Origin: Xylophilus ampelinus
GTDB lineage: Bacteria > Pseudomonadota > Gammaproteobacteria > Burkholderiales > Burkholderiaceae_C
DNA: 64,000 bases
NCBI RefSeq assembly: GCF_901875635.1
Contig: NZ_CABFMN010000128.1
Location: 76,068 to 140,067 of the forward strand
Reading direction: 5' to 3'
Part shown: positions 1-7,961 of the stretch, one piece after another
Position numbering within the stretch: the first letter of the stretch is position 1
Layout of the letters: each line of letters starts with the position of its first letter
Position numbers and translations under genes: made by a program
The notes under the pieces: generated by a model
Told to the model about the DNA's origin: nothing
The model's database searches: none
Seen by the model: only the letters and a program-made list of their open reading frames with translations

Positions 1-386
1 ACGTCCAGGCGCTGCGCAAGGAGATCGTCGCCATGCGCGACAAGGTGCGTGCCGCGCACCCGGTCAAGGCGGAGCGCTTCGACGTCAAGCACAGCCCCGG
101 CGGCATGGTCGACGCGGAGTTCGCGGTGCAGTTCCTGGTGCTGTCGGCCTCGGACGCGCACCCGTCGCTGGTGCCCAACGTCGGCAATATCGCCCTGCTG
201 CTGCGGGCCGAGGCGGCCGGCCTGCTGCCCGAGGGCGTGGGCCGCGACGCGGCGGCCGCCTACCGCGAGCTGCGCCGCCTGCAGCACCGCGCCCGCCTCA
301 ACGAGGAACCGACCCAGTTCCCGCCGGCGCTGCTGGCGCCGCAGCGCGACGCCATGCTGGCGCTCTGGAGGGCGGTCTTTGGATAG
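1..386 (+). CDS. glnE: Glutamine synthetase adenylyltransferase/deadenylase, C-terminal end (partial)
   Basis: This is the last ~127 residues of GlnE, the bifunctional enzyme that adenylylates and deadenylylates glutamine synthetase in response to PII and nitrogen status. The 5' part lies outside the window; the frame is open from base 3. The segment FDVKHSPGGMVDAEFAVQFL is the conserved motif of the C-terminal nucleotidyltransferase domain, followed by the usual helical tail (RLQHRARLNEEPTQF). The stop TAG at 384-386 overlaps the TTG start proposed for rlpA, so the two are probably co-transcribed. Identification is confident despite truncation. Confidence 0.93.
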   Translation, partial: VQALRKEIVAMRDKVRAAHPVKAERFDVKHSPGGMVDAEFAVQFLVLSASDAHPSLVPNVGNIALLLRAEAAGLLPEGVGRDAAAAYRELRRLQHRARLNEEPTQFPPALLAPQRDAMLALWRAVFG

Positions 387-1527
387 GCGGCTCGGGTGGC
401 TGGCCCTGGCGGGTGCCGTGGCGCTGGCGGGCTGCGCGAGCGGCTCACGCGGCGGCCGCGATGGCGCGCCAAGCGCGGTGCCCAGCGGCCTCGACCGGGT
501 GCCCGACGCCGAGCCGCGCGTCGAGCCCGTGCGCAGCAGCGGCGGCACCAGCAAGCCCTACACGGTGCTCGGCCGCGCCTACATGCCGATCACCGACGAC
601 CGCCCCTTCCGCGAGAGCGGCCTGGCCTCGTGGTACGGCACGGGCTTCCATGCCCAGTCCACCGCCAGCGGCGAGCCCTACGACATGTACGCGATGACGG
701 CCGCGCACAAGACGCTGCCGCTGCCCAGCTACGTGCGCGTGCGCAACCCGGCCAACGGCCGCGAGGTGATCGTGCGCGTGAACGATCGCGGGCCCTTCCA
801 TGACGGGCGGATCATCGACCTCAGCTACACGGCCGCCCTGCGCCTCGATTTGCTGCGCGGCGTGGCGCCGGTGGAGATCGAGCGCATCACCAACGAGGAC
901 ATCCGCACCGGCGCCTGGCGCCGCGAGGGCGACACGCGGCTGGCCGCCGCGCCTGCGCCGCCGGCCCCACGCAGCGACGCGGTGGCCGTGCCGTCCGCCT
1001 GGGCGACGCCGGTCGCCGCACGGCCGGGCGATCGGGCGCCGACGGCGACACGCCCCACCGGCACGCTGCTCGCCCAGGCCACGCCGCTGCCCACCGAAAC
1101 GGACACCGGCGCACCGACCGCCAGCGACGCCGCACCACCGCCGCGCTTTCGCGGCATGGAGGTGACCGACCTGCCGGCACTGACCCCCGCATCACCACCG
1201 CCGCCCGCCGCCGCACCTGCGCCTGCAACCGCGAGCACGGCGCCCGCCGCACCCCCAGCCGGTCCATCGACCGCCGGCTCCGGTGCGCCCGCGCCGGGCT
1301 TCTGGGTCCAGCTCGGCGCCTTCCGCGAGCGTGAGGGCGCCGACAGCCTCCAGGCCCAGGCCGGGCGCGCACTGCCGTCCCTGGCGGCGCAATTGCGCGT
1401 GTTCAGCGAGAACGGCACGCACCGGCTCCAGGCCGGGCCCTTCGCCTCGCGCGAGACGGCCAACGACACGGCCACGCAGTTGCGCAACGGGCTGCGGCTG
1501 GCACCGATCGTGGTCGAGCGGCGCTGA
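379..1527 (+). CDS. rlpA: RlpA-family septal lytic transglycosylase lipoprotein with SPOR domain
   Basis: RlpA is an outer-membrane lipoprotein that cleaves glycan strands lacking stem peptides at the septum. The TTG start at 379 overlaps the glnE stop and gives a short signal peptide (GWLALAGAVALAGC) with an LAGC lipobox, which is why I chose it over the longer open frame upstream. The double-psi beta-barrel follows at roughly residues 70-175 (LASWYGTGFHAQSTASGE, VRVNDRGPFHDGRIIDLS, with the Asp of NDRGPF as expected active-site residue). A Pro/Ala-rich linker comes next, then a C-terminal SPOR domain (FWVQLGAFRERE..LQAGPF) that binds denuded septal peptidoglycan. Length (382 aa) fits the family. 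Confidence 0.9.
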   Translation: MDRRLGWLALAGAVALAGCASGSRGGRDGAPSAVPSGLDRVPDAEPRVEPVRSSGGTSKPYTVLGRAYMPITDDRPFRESGLASWYGTGFHAQSTASGEPYDMYAMTAAHKTLPLPSYVRVRNPANGREVIVRVNDRGPFHDGRIIDLSYTAALRLDLLRGVAPVEIERITNEDIRTGAWRREGDTRLAAAPAPPAPRSDAVAVPSAWATPVAARPGDRAPTATRPTGTLLAQATPLPTETDTGAPTASDAAPPPRFRGMEVTDLPALTPASPPPPAAAPAPATASTAPAAPPAGPSTAGSGAPAPGFWVQLGAFREREGADSLQAQAGRALPSLAAQLRVFSENGTHRLQAGPFASRETANDTATQLRNGLRLAPIVVERR

Positions 1528-1550
1528 GAGGCCGAGGGCGCCCGTCGCCG

Positions 1551-2438
1551 CTACGACGGAAATTCCGCCGCGATGCGCGCGAGCTTGTCGGGGTTGCGCT
1601 GCGCGTGGATGCGCACGATGCGCTCGCCGTCCCATTCGAAGGCCTGGACCGACTCCAATGCGCCGTCGACGTAGCGCAGCAAGCCGGGGGCGCCGTTCAC
1701 TTCGGCCACCACGAGCTTCAGCGCGCCCGCATGCCTGCGCGCGACGGCGAAGTACAGCTGCGCCACGCGCTGCCCGCCCACCAGCGGCCGGCCGAAGGAC
1801 GGCACCTTGCCGCCGCCGTCACCGATCAGCGTGACGTCTTCGGCGAGCAGGGACTTCAACCCCTGCAGGTCGCCGCGCGCCGAGGCGTCGGCGAAACTGC
1901 GCAGCAACGCCATCTGCCGCTCGCGCGCCACCCTGAATCGAGGCCGCCCTTCCTGCACGGCGGCCTTGGCGCGGTGCACCAGTTGCCGGCACGCAGCCTC
2001 GCTCCTGCCCAGCGTGGCGGCGACCTCGGCGTAGTCGACGTCGAAGACCTCCCGCAGCAGGAAGGCCGCGCGCGCATCGGGCGCGAGTCGCTCGAGCACG
2101 GCAAGGAAGGCAACGGACAGCATGTCGGCCCGCTCGACGAGGGCCTCGGGCGTGGCCGGCCCGTCGGCATCGGCCTCGACCATGGGCTCGGGCAGCCAGG
2201 TGCCGACGTAGTGCTCGCGCTGGCGCTGGGCGGAGCGCAGCCGGTCGAGCGCCAGGCGCGTGGTGACGGTCACCAGCCAGGCCTCGGCGTTGTCGAGCGA
2301 GTGGTAGGCCGCCTCGTGCCAGCGCAGCCAGGCGTCCTGCACGACGTCCTCGGCGTCGGCGACGGAACCGAGCATGCGGTAGGCAATGCCCTTGAGGCGC
2401 GGGCGGTGGCGGTCGAAGGTACGGGTGGCGTCGTCCAT
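1551..2438 (-). CDS. sigJ: ECF-type RNA polymerase sigma factor, SigJ/ECF41 group
   Basis: Region 2 (GIAYRMLGSVADAEDVVQDA, LVTVTTRLALDRLRSA) and region 4 (LREVFDVDYAEVAATLGRSEAACRQLVHRA) are clear. The group is set by three ECF41 hallmarks: WLPEP in the sigma2-sigma4 linker, DGGGK and NPDKL in the ~100-residue SnoaL-like C-terminal extension, which in this group acts as a built-in regulator in place of an anti-sigma factor. I start at the ATG at 2438 (MDDATRTFD). Another 15 in-frame codons lie upstream but do not look like sigma factor. The usual ECF41 partner, a carboxymuconolactone decarboxylase- or oxidoreductase-like gene, is not next to it; the neighbours are rlpA (convergent) and a ferritin-like gene. 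Confidence 0.9.
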   Translation of the reverse strand: MDDATRTFDRHRPRLKGIAYRMLGSVADAEDVVQDAWLRWHEAAYHSLDNAEAWLVTVTTRLALDRLRSAQRQREHYVGTWLPEPMVEADADGPATPEALVERADMLSVAFLAVLERLAPDARAAFLLREVFDVDYAEVAATLGRSEAACRQLVHRAKAAVQEGRPRFRVARERQMALLRSFADASARGDLQGLKSLLAEDVTLIGDGGGKVPSFGRPLVGGQRVAQLYFAVARRHAGALKLVVAEVNGAPGLLRYVDGALESVQAFEWDGERIVRIHAQRNPDKLARIAAEFPS

Positions 2439-2498
2439 GACGACTAGACGCGCGAGCGGTCCGGCTTGTGACAGGCTGCGCATGCCGTGTCGCAGAGT

Positions 2499-2562
2499 GC
2501 TATCGAAAACATAGCTGGTCGCGCCCGCCCCACGGACGCTGGAAGCCGATTTGGCTTGAAAC
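2499..2562 (+). repeat. Dispersed repeat family 1, copy 1
   Basis: It begins with GCTATCGAAAACATAGC (small stem), continues with GCGCCCGCC..GGACGCTGG and ends in GATTTGGCTTGAA. The three-part layout is shared by nine other copies in this window (7946, 11206, 13534 reversed, 15065, 24094, 25122, 43378, 45367, 48211). This copy is intergenic, between the sigma-factor start and the ferritin-like gene stop. Confidence 0.85.
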
Positions 2563-2604
2563 GCCGGGTGCAGCCGGCCATGGGCGCCAGCCGCCCGCGC
2601 CTTC

Positions 2605-3462
2605 TCAAGCGCCCTGGTATTCGGGCTTGTTGCCCAGCGAGGCCGTGAGTTCCTTGCGGTAGCGGTTGAGCTCCTGCACGGTCTTGAAGCTGCGGTTGAG
2701 CAGCAGGCTCAGGTTGTGCAGGATGCGGTCGCCCACCTTGTTCTCCCACACGGCGTCGAACTTGATCTGCTTGTCCAGCCAGTGCTCGAGCCAGTCGGGG
2801 TCGGGCATGCGGCTCTGGATGGTGTCGCGCGGGAACAGGGCCTTGTTGACGTGCAGGTTGGTGGGGTGCAGCGCCTGCGCGGTACGGCGCGCGCTGGCCA
2901 TGAGCACGCCGACCTTGGCGAAGGCGGCGCGCGCCTCGTCGCCGAATTTTTCCATCGCGCGCTTCATGTAGCGCAGGTAGGCGCCGCCGTGGCGGGCCTC
3001 GTCCTGGGAGAGCGTGGTGTAGATGTGCTTGATGACCGGCTCGGTGTGCCACTCGGCCGCGCGGCGGTACCAGTGGTTCAGGCGGATCTCGCCGCAGAAG
3101 TGCAGCATGAGCGTTTCGAGCGGCGGCGCGGGGTCGAAGTCGAAGCGCACGTCGTGCAGTTCCTGCTCGGTGGGCACCAACTCGGGCCGGAAGCGCTTGA
3201 GGTATTCCATCAGCACCAGCGAGTGCTTCTGCTCCTCGAAGAACCAGATCGACATGAAGGCGGAGAAGTCGCTGTCGTGCCGGTTGTCGCGCAGGAACAT
3301 CTCGGTGGCAGGCAGCGCGGCCCACTCGGTGATGGCGTTCATGCGCACGGTCTGCGCCTGCTCGTCGGAGAGCATGCCCGCATCGAAGGACTGCCACGGG
3401 ATGTCCCGGTCCATGTCCCAGCGGACCGACTCGAGTTGCCTGAAGAGTTCCGGATACAGCAT
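2605..3462 (-). CDS. Ferritin-like diiron protein, function unassigned
   Basis: This 285-residue protein has the helical diiron pattern: a Glu in an early helix (TEMFLRDNR), the pair FFEEQKHSL, a later Glu (HFCGEIRLNHW) and SQDEARHGG. These resemble the ferritin-like/acyl-ACP desaturase-type superfamily, so an O2-activating di-iron site is likely; the substrate is unknown. I use the ATG at 3462 (MLYPELFRQ) because GGGGAAG lies five bases upstream; an in-frame ATG at 3474 is the alternative. It has no signal peptide and is transcribed alone, divergent from the glutathione peroxidase gene. Confidence 0.75.
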   Translation of the reverse strand: MLYPELFRQLESVRWDMDRDIPWQSFDAGMLSDEQAQTVRMNAITEWAALPATEMFLRDNRHDSDFSAFMSIWFFEEQKHSLVLMEYLKRFRPELVPTEQELHDVRFDFDPAPPLETLMLHFCGEIRLNHWYRRAAEWHTEPVIKHIYTTLSQDEARHGGAYLRYMKRAMEKFGDEARAAFAKVGVLMASARRTAQALHPTNLHVNKALFPRDTIQSRMPDPDWLEHWLDKQIKFDAVWENKVGDRILHNLSLLLNRSFKTVQELNRYRKELTASLGNKPEYQGA

Positions 3463-3596
3463 TGTCTTCCCCATAGAACGTCGATTTTAGTGGGCCACCT
3501 CGCGTGTGCTGGCGGCTTCCCGGCCAACGCGCGATGATGCAGGTACGCCATTTGCTGCCCGGCGGATGAGCCCCCAGCCGATCCAGGAGTATTCGC

Positions 3597-4196
3597 ATGC
3601 GTGCCGCACTCACCAGCCTTGCCCTCGCCCTGACCACCGGTCTGGGCCTCGCCCCAGCCACTTTCGCGCAGACACCGCCCGCCAAGGCAGCGCCTGCGGC
3701 GCCGGCCGATTCGGCCTGCCCCCCCATCCTGCAACATACCTTCGGCCGGCTGCAGGATGAGAAACCCCAGTCCCTGTGCCAGTACGCGGGCAAGGTGGTG
3801 CTGGTCGTCAACACCGCCAGCTTCTGCGGCTTCACGCCGCAATACAAGGGGCTGGAAGAACTCGACCGCAAATACCGGGACAAGGGCCTCGTCGTGCTGG
3901 GCTTTCCGTCGAACGACTTCGCCCAGGAATCGGGCAGCAACAAGGAGATCGCCGATTTCTGCGAAAGCACCTTCGGCGTCAAGTTCCCGATGTTCGTGAA
4001 GACCTCGGTGCGCGGCAGCGACGCCAACCCGCTCTTCAAGGAACTGGCCAAGCAGACCGGCACGACGCCGAAATGGAACTTCTACAAGTACCTGATCGCG
4101 CGCGACGGCAAGGTGGTCGACGCCTATTCCAGCATGACCGCGCCCGACGACAAGGCCTTCATCCAGACCATCGAAAGTCAGCTCAGGGCAAATTGA
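3597..4196 (+). CDS. Secreted glutathione peroxidase (Cys type)
   Basis: The protein has 199 residues. The first ~24 form a signal peptide (LTSLALALTTGLGLAPATFA, cleavage near AFA-QT), so the enzyme should act in the periplasm. The GPx core follows: NTASFCGFTPQY with the peroxidatic Cys, LGFPSNDFAQES with the catalytic Gln, and KWNFYKYLI with the Trp-Asn pair. It reduces hydroperoxides, in bacteria usually with thioredoxin-like rather than glutathione donors. It is probably monocistronic, and its position just before a lipid-modification operon fits a role against lipid peroxides, though that link is inference. Confidence 0.88.
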   Translation: MRAALTSLALALTTGLGLAPATFAQTPPAKAAPAAPADSACPPILQHTFGRLQDEKPQSLCQYAGKVVLVVNTASFCGFTPQYKGLEELDRKYRDKGLVVLGFPSNDFAQESGSNKEIADFCESTFGVKFPMFVKTSVRGSDANPLFKELAKQTGTTPKWNFYKYLIARDGKVVDAYSSMTAPDDKAFIQTIESQLRAN

Positions 4197-4331
4197 GACT
4201 GACCAGTTCACAAAACGACGGATAGGTATTAGCATGGACCCATGCGTCCAAATCCGGTCCGTCGACGGCTCACAATCGCTTACCAAAGGCCGGGGAACCG
4301 TGGAAGTTCGCCTACGCTCCTAACGAAGACA

Positions 4332-4349
4332 GGGGCGCATCATCGCCCC
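4332..4349 (+). terminator. Possible weak terminator hairpin after the GPx gene
   Basis: GGGGCG-CATCAT-CGCCCC forms a perfect 6-bp GC stem, followed after four bases by TTTT. It lies 136 bases after the glutathione peroxidase stop. The short T run makes it only a possible intrinsic terminator. Confidence 0.35.
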
Positions 4350-4359
4350 ACGGTTTTCA

Positions 4360-4469
4360 TGCTGCGAAGCCTTTCGGGCCTGGTCCCGAATGGAATCCCG
4401 AGGCGACTCTTCTCCTCCTCCCTCCCTCCCTCCTTCGTTTCGGGGCGCTTCGCAGCATTTTTATTTTTC
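4360..4469 (+). promoter_or_regulatory. Structured leader of the lipid operon (possible attenuator)
   Basis: TGCTGCGAAGC at 4360-4370 is repeated as its exact inverse GCTTCGCAGCA at 4447-4457. This gives an 11-bp stem around a ~76-base loop, and the second arm runs straight into TTTTTATTTTT. The loop holds a CTCCTCCCTCCC tract that could pair with purine-rich ribosome-binding sequence, including the GGGGG just before the GTG start at 4484. A terminator-like stem this close to the first gene suggests transcription attenuation or translational control, but this rests only on sequence symmetry. Confidence 0.4.
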
Positions 4470-4483
4470 GGGGGTGCGCGGCC

Positions 4484-5839
4484 GTGAGCAGCGGCGCGCC
4501 TTCCCGCCGGGTCGCCGTCATCGGTGCCGGCATCTCCGGCCTCGCAGCCGCCTACGCGCTGCGCCATGAGGCCCACGTCACCCTTTTCGAAGCCGAGCCT
4601 CGCCTCGGCGGCCACGCCAACACTGTCGACGTGATGCTGCCGGTGGACGGCCGGCCCGTCACGCACGGCGTCGACACCGGCTTCCTGGTCTACAACGACC
4701 GCACTTATCCCCGGCTCATCGGCCTGCTGGCCGAACTCGGCGTGGCAACTGCCGAGTCGGACATGTCTTTCTCGGTGCAGGCGCCGCGGCCCGGCCGTTC
4801 GGCACTGGAGTGGAGCGGCAGCAACCTGGCCACCGTGTTCGCGCAGCCCTCCAACCTGCTGTCGCCGCGCTTCCTGGGCATGCTGGCCGACCTGCTGCGC
4901 TTCAACCGGCTCGCGACCCGGATCGCCTCGAGCGGAACCCAGGCCGAGCGCGCCGAGCCGCTGGGGGACTTCCTCGATCGCCACCGTTTCGGCAGCGCCT
5001 TCCGCGAGGGTTACTTCCTGCCGATGGTGGGCTGCATCTGGAGTTGCCCGACGGCGCAGATGCTGCAGTTCCCGGTCGCGACGCTGATCCGCTTCTGCCA
5101 CAACCACGGTCTGCTGCAGGTCGCCGACCGGCCGCAATGGCGCACGGTGCGCGGCGGTTCGCGCCATTACGTGCAGCGCATCGCCGCGGCGCTCGCGGAG
5201 GCCGGCGTCGAAATCCACGCCGGCACGCCGGTGCGCAGCCTGCTGCGCAGGGCCGATGGCGTGCGGGTGCACACCGACGCCGGCACGCGCCGTTTCGATC
5301 ACCTGGTGCTGGCGACCCACTCCGACCAGGCGCTGGCGCTGCTGGGCAGCGACGCCACCGACGACGAGCGGGCCGTGCTCGGCGCGATCCGCTACCACCG
5401 CAACCATGCGGTGCTGCACACCGATGCCGCCATGCTGCCCACGCGCCGCACGGCCTGGGCCGCCTGGAACTACGAGCGCGCCGCCGACGACGCGCAGGAA
5501 TCGGGCGCCGTGTGCCTGCACTACCTCCTCAACCGCCTCCAGCCGCTGCCCTGGCCGCAGCCCGTGATCGTGTCGCTGAATCCGGTGCGGCCGGTGGCAC
5601 GTACTGCCCTGATGGCCGAATTCGACTATGCCCACCCGGTGTTCGACCTCGCCGCGCTGCGTGCGCAGGCCGAGGTCCCGGCACTGCAGGGCCTGCGCAA
5701 CACCTGGTTCGCCGGCGCCTGGATGGGCTACGGCTTCCACGAGGATGGGCTGAAGGCCGGGCTGGCCGCCGCCGACGGCGTGCGCCACCGGCTCGCTGCA
5801 ACGACCGCGGCAGGCGTGGACCTGCTGCAGGCCGCATGA
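4484..5839 (+). CDS. FAD-dependent amine-oxidase-like oxidoreductase (COG2907 type)
   Basis: First gene of a seven-gene lipid-modification cluster; 451 aa from a GTG preceded by GGGGG. The N-terminal Rossmann motif VIGAGISGLAAAYALR with the downstream acidic residue (LFEAEPRLGGHANTV) binds FAD. The rest matches the flavin amine oxidase/desaturase fold (VGCIWSCPTAQMLQFP, a C-terminal GYGFHEDGLKAG FAD-contact region). Proteins of this family sit beside Cfa-type methyltransferases in many proteobacteria and are thought to act on membrane fatty acyl chains, not on amines. In Rhodobacter related clusters belong to the singlet-oxygen (RpoE-ChrR) response and to furan fatty acid synthesis. Stop and next start overlap (ATGA). 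Confidence 0.85.
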   Translation: MSSGAPSRRVAVIGAGISGLAAAYALRHEAHVTLFEAEPRLGGHANTVDVMLPVDGRPVTHGVDTGFLVYNDRTYPRLIGLLAELGVATAESDMSFSVQAPRPGRSALEWSGSNLATVFAQPSNLLSPRFLGMLADLLRFNRLATRIASSGTQAERAEPLGDFLDRHRFGSAFREGYFLPMVGCIWSCPTAQMLQFPVATLIRFCHNHGLLQVADRPQWRTVRGGSRHYVQRIAAALAEAGVEIHAGTPVRSLLRRADGVRVHTDAGTRRFDHLVLATHSDQALALLGSDATDDERAVLGAIRYHRNHAVLHTDAAMLPTRRTAWAAWNYERAADDAQESGAVCLHYLLNRLQPLPWPQPVIVSLNPVRPVARTALMAEFDYAHPVFDLAALRAQAEVPALQGLRNTWFAGAWMGYGFHEDGLKAGLAAADGVRHRLAATTAAGVDLLQAA

Positions 5840-6699
5840 ACACGCCGCTGGCCCGCCCGGCGCCTGCGCGCGCTGCGGCGCCGCAGTCGTCCGATGCGGC
5901 CGCCGCGGGCGCGCCGGCGCGCCCGCTGATCGGCTTCGGCGAAGTGCGCCACGCACGCCTGCGCCCGAAGGCGAACGCCTTTGCCTACCCCACCTATTTC
6001 CTGATGCTGCCGATGCGCAGCCTGCGGGAGGGCACGGCGGCGGCCGAGGCATTGCCGCTCAACCGCCGCGGCTGGCTGTCCTTCCACGACCGCGACCACG
6101 GCGACGGCCGCGGCCCCGAGGCCGGCGGTGCGCTGGCCTGGCTCGACGAACTGCTCGCGCAGCACGCCATCCACGACGCCACCGGCGAAGCCTGGCTGCA
6201 CTGCTACCCGCGCGTCATGGGCTACACCTTCAAGCCGGTGAGCTTCTGGTACTGCCACGCGGCCGACGGCGCGCTGCGGGCCATCGTGGTGGAGGTGAAC
6301 AACACCTTCGGCGAGCGCCACTGCTACCTGCTCGAGCAGCCGGTGTACGGCATGGCGCTGCACGCCGCCAAACGCTTCCATGTCTCGCCCTTCTGCCGCG
6401 TCGAGGGCAGCTACCGCTTCCGATTCTTCGTCGACGAGCACCGCACCCGCACGGTCGCGCGCATCGACCATCACGACGACGAAGGCCTGCTGCTGCAGAC
6501 CAGCGTGAGCGGTCAATTGGTGCCGCTGACGCGCGCCACGGTGCGCCATGCGCTGTGGCGGCACCCGGCGATGACCTTCGGCGTCATCGCCCGCATCCAC
6601 TGGCAGGCCGCGCGGCTGTGGCTCAAGCGCGTGCCCTTCTTCACCAAGCCTGCGCGGCCCGAGCACTTCGTGTCGCGCGACGCCGACGCCCCGCACTGA
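5836..6699 (+). CDS. DUF1365 family protein
   Basis: The start ATG at 5836 overlaps the preceding stop, so the two are translationally coupled. The 287-residue product shows DUF1365 features: an early FGEVRHARLRPKANAFAYP, the central RVMGYTFKPVSFWYCH and EVNNTFGERHCYLL, and KRFHVSPFCRVEGSYRFRF. The biochemical role is not established to my knowledge; genes of this family almost always accompany the flavin oxidoreductase and Cfa-family gene seen here, implying a step in fatty-acyl modification. The first ~30 residues are Ala/Pro-rich and poorly conserved, so a later start is possible. No signal peptide. Confidence 0.85.
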   Translation: MNTPLARPAPARAAAPQSSDAAAAGAPARPLIGFGEVRHARLRPKANAFAYPTYFLMLPMRSLREGTAAAEALPLNRRGWLSFHDRDHGDGRGPEAGGALAWLDELLAQHAIHDATGEAWLHCYPRVMGYTFKPVSFWYCHAADGALRAIVVEVNNTFGERHCYLLEQPVYGMALHAAKRFHVSPFCRVEGSYRFRFFVDEHRTRTVARIDHHDDEGLLLQTSVSGQLVPLTRATVRHALWRHPAMTFGVIARIHWQAARLWLKRVPFFTKPARPEHFVSRDADAPH

Positions 6700-6719
6700 G
6701 AAGCTGCGCGCCCCACGCC

Positions 6720-7961
6720 ATGACCCTGTCCACCACCGCCCCCCACTTCGCGCTGCCCCAGGACGCACCGCGCGCCGCCCGCACCGTGCTGGGCCTGCTG
6801 CAGCGCCTGGCACACGGCTCCCTCTCGGTGCAGTTGCCCGACGGCCAGGTGCAGCACTTCGGCGCCGCGCCCGGCGCGCGTCCGACGGCCTCGATGACGC
6901 TGCGCAACTGGAACGTGTGCGCGGCCGCACTGAAGTGCGGCGACATCGGCTTCGCAGAAAGCTACATCGCCGGCGACTGGAGCACGCCCGACCTGCCGGC
7001 GCTGCTGGAGCTGTTCATCGCCAACCGGCGTGCCGTCGAGGACGTGGTGTACGGAAACTGGCTGGGCCGGCTCGCCTACCGCGTGCGCCACCTCCTGCAG
7101 CGCAACAGCAAGGCCGGCAGCGCCCGCAACATCCAGGCGCACTACGACCTGGGCAATGCCTTCTACCGCCTGTGGCTGGACGAGACCATGAACTACTCGT
7201 CGGCCCTGTTCGGCGACGACCGCGACCAGCCGATGGCGCAGGCCCAGCGCGCCAAGGTGTGGCGCGCGCTGCACCTGGCCGGCGTGCGGCCCGGCGACCG
7301 GGTGCTGGAGATCGGCTGCGGCTGGGGCGCCCTGGCCGAGATGGCGACCACCGAATTCGGCGCCCGCGTGACCGGCGTGACGCTCTCGCACGAGCAGCTC
7401 GCCTTCGCCCGCGACCGGCTCAAGGGGCTGGGCGTCGGCGCCGAGCGCGCCGACCTGCGGCTGCAGGACTACCGCGACATCGCCCTGCCGGCGGACGACG
7501 CGGGCTACGACGCCGTCTGCTCCATCGAGATGGTCGAGGCCGTCGGCCGCGAGTACTGGCCGACCTACTTCGGCGCCGTGGCGCGGCTGCTCAAGCCGGG
7601 CGGTCGCGCGTGCATCCAGAGCATCGTGATCGACGACGCGCTGTGGCCGCGCTACATCCGCTCGACCGACTTCATCCAGCAGTACATCTTCCCCGGCGGC
7701 TGCCTGCCCTGCCCGTCGCAGCTCAAGGCCCAGGCCGAGGCGGCCGGGCTGGCGCTGGTGGACGAATTCGCCTTCGGCGCCGACTACGCCGAGACGCTGC
7801 GCCGCTGGCGCGAACGCTTCCTGGCCGAGCGCCGGGCCGTGCTGCAACTGGGTTTCGACGAAAGGTTCATGCGCATATGGGAGTTCTACCTCGCGTACTG
7901 CGAAGCGGCCTTCACGCGGGCCAACATCGACGTGGTGCAGTACACGCTACAAAAACGATAG
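6720..7961 (+). CDS. cfa: Cyclopropane-fatty-acyl-phospholipid synthase family methyltransferase
   Basis: The 413-residue protein has an N-terminal lipid-binding region (ALKCGDIGFAESYIAGDWST) and a SAM methyltransferase core: AHYDLGNAFYRLWLD, then VLEIGCGWGALAE for SAM, then SIEMVEAVG with the conserved Glu, and QQYIFPGGCLP. It methylates double bonds of membrane phospholipid acyl chains to cyclopropanes or, in related UfaM-like enzymes, to methyl branches; which applies here cannot be told by eye. The stop TAG at 7959-7961 lies inside a copy of the dispersed repeat, so the last residues (YTLQKR) are repeat-derived. The gene starts 20 bases after the DUF1365 stop. Confidence 0.88.
   Translation: MTLSTTAPHFALPQDAPRAARTVLGLLQRLAHGSLSVQLPDGQVQHFGAAPGARPTASMTLRNWNVCAAALKCGDIGFAESYIAGDWSTPDLPALLELFIANRRAVEDVVYGNWLGRLAYRVRHLLQRNSKAGSARNIQAHYDLGNAFYRLWLDETMNYSSALFGDDRDQPMAQAQRAKVWRALHLAGVRPGDRVLEIGCGWGALAEMATTEFGARVTGVTLSHEQLAFARDRLKGLGVGAERADLRLQDYRDIALPADDAGYDAVCSIEMVEAVGREYWPTYFGAVARLLKPGGRACIQSIVIDDALWPRYIRSTDFIQQYIFPGGCLPCPSQLKAQAEAAGLALVDEFAFGADYAETLRRWRERFLAERRAVLQLGFDERFMRIWEFYLAYCEAAFTRANIDVVQYTLQKR

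Noticed and set aside
49..378. N-terminal extension of RlpA back to base 49
   Set aside because: This part is the glnE coding region in another frame; the lipoprotein signal from TTG 379 is a far better start.
4340..6052. Long minus-strand open frame opposite the flavin oxidoreductase gene
   Set aside because: Mirror frame of high-GC coding sequence; Gly/Ala/His-rich, no recognisable domain.
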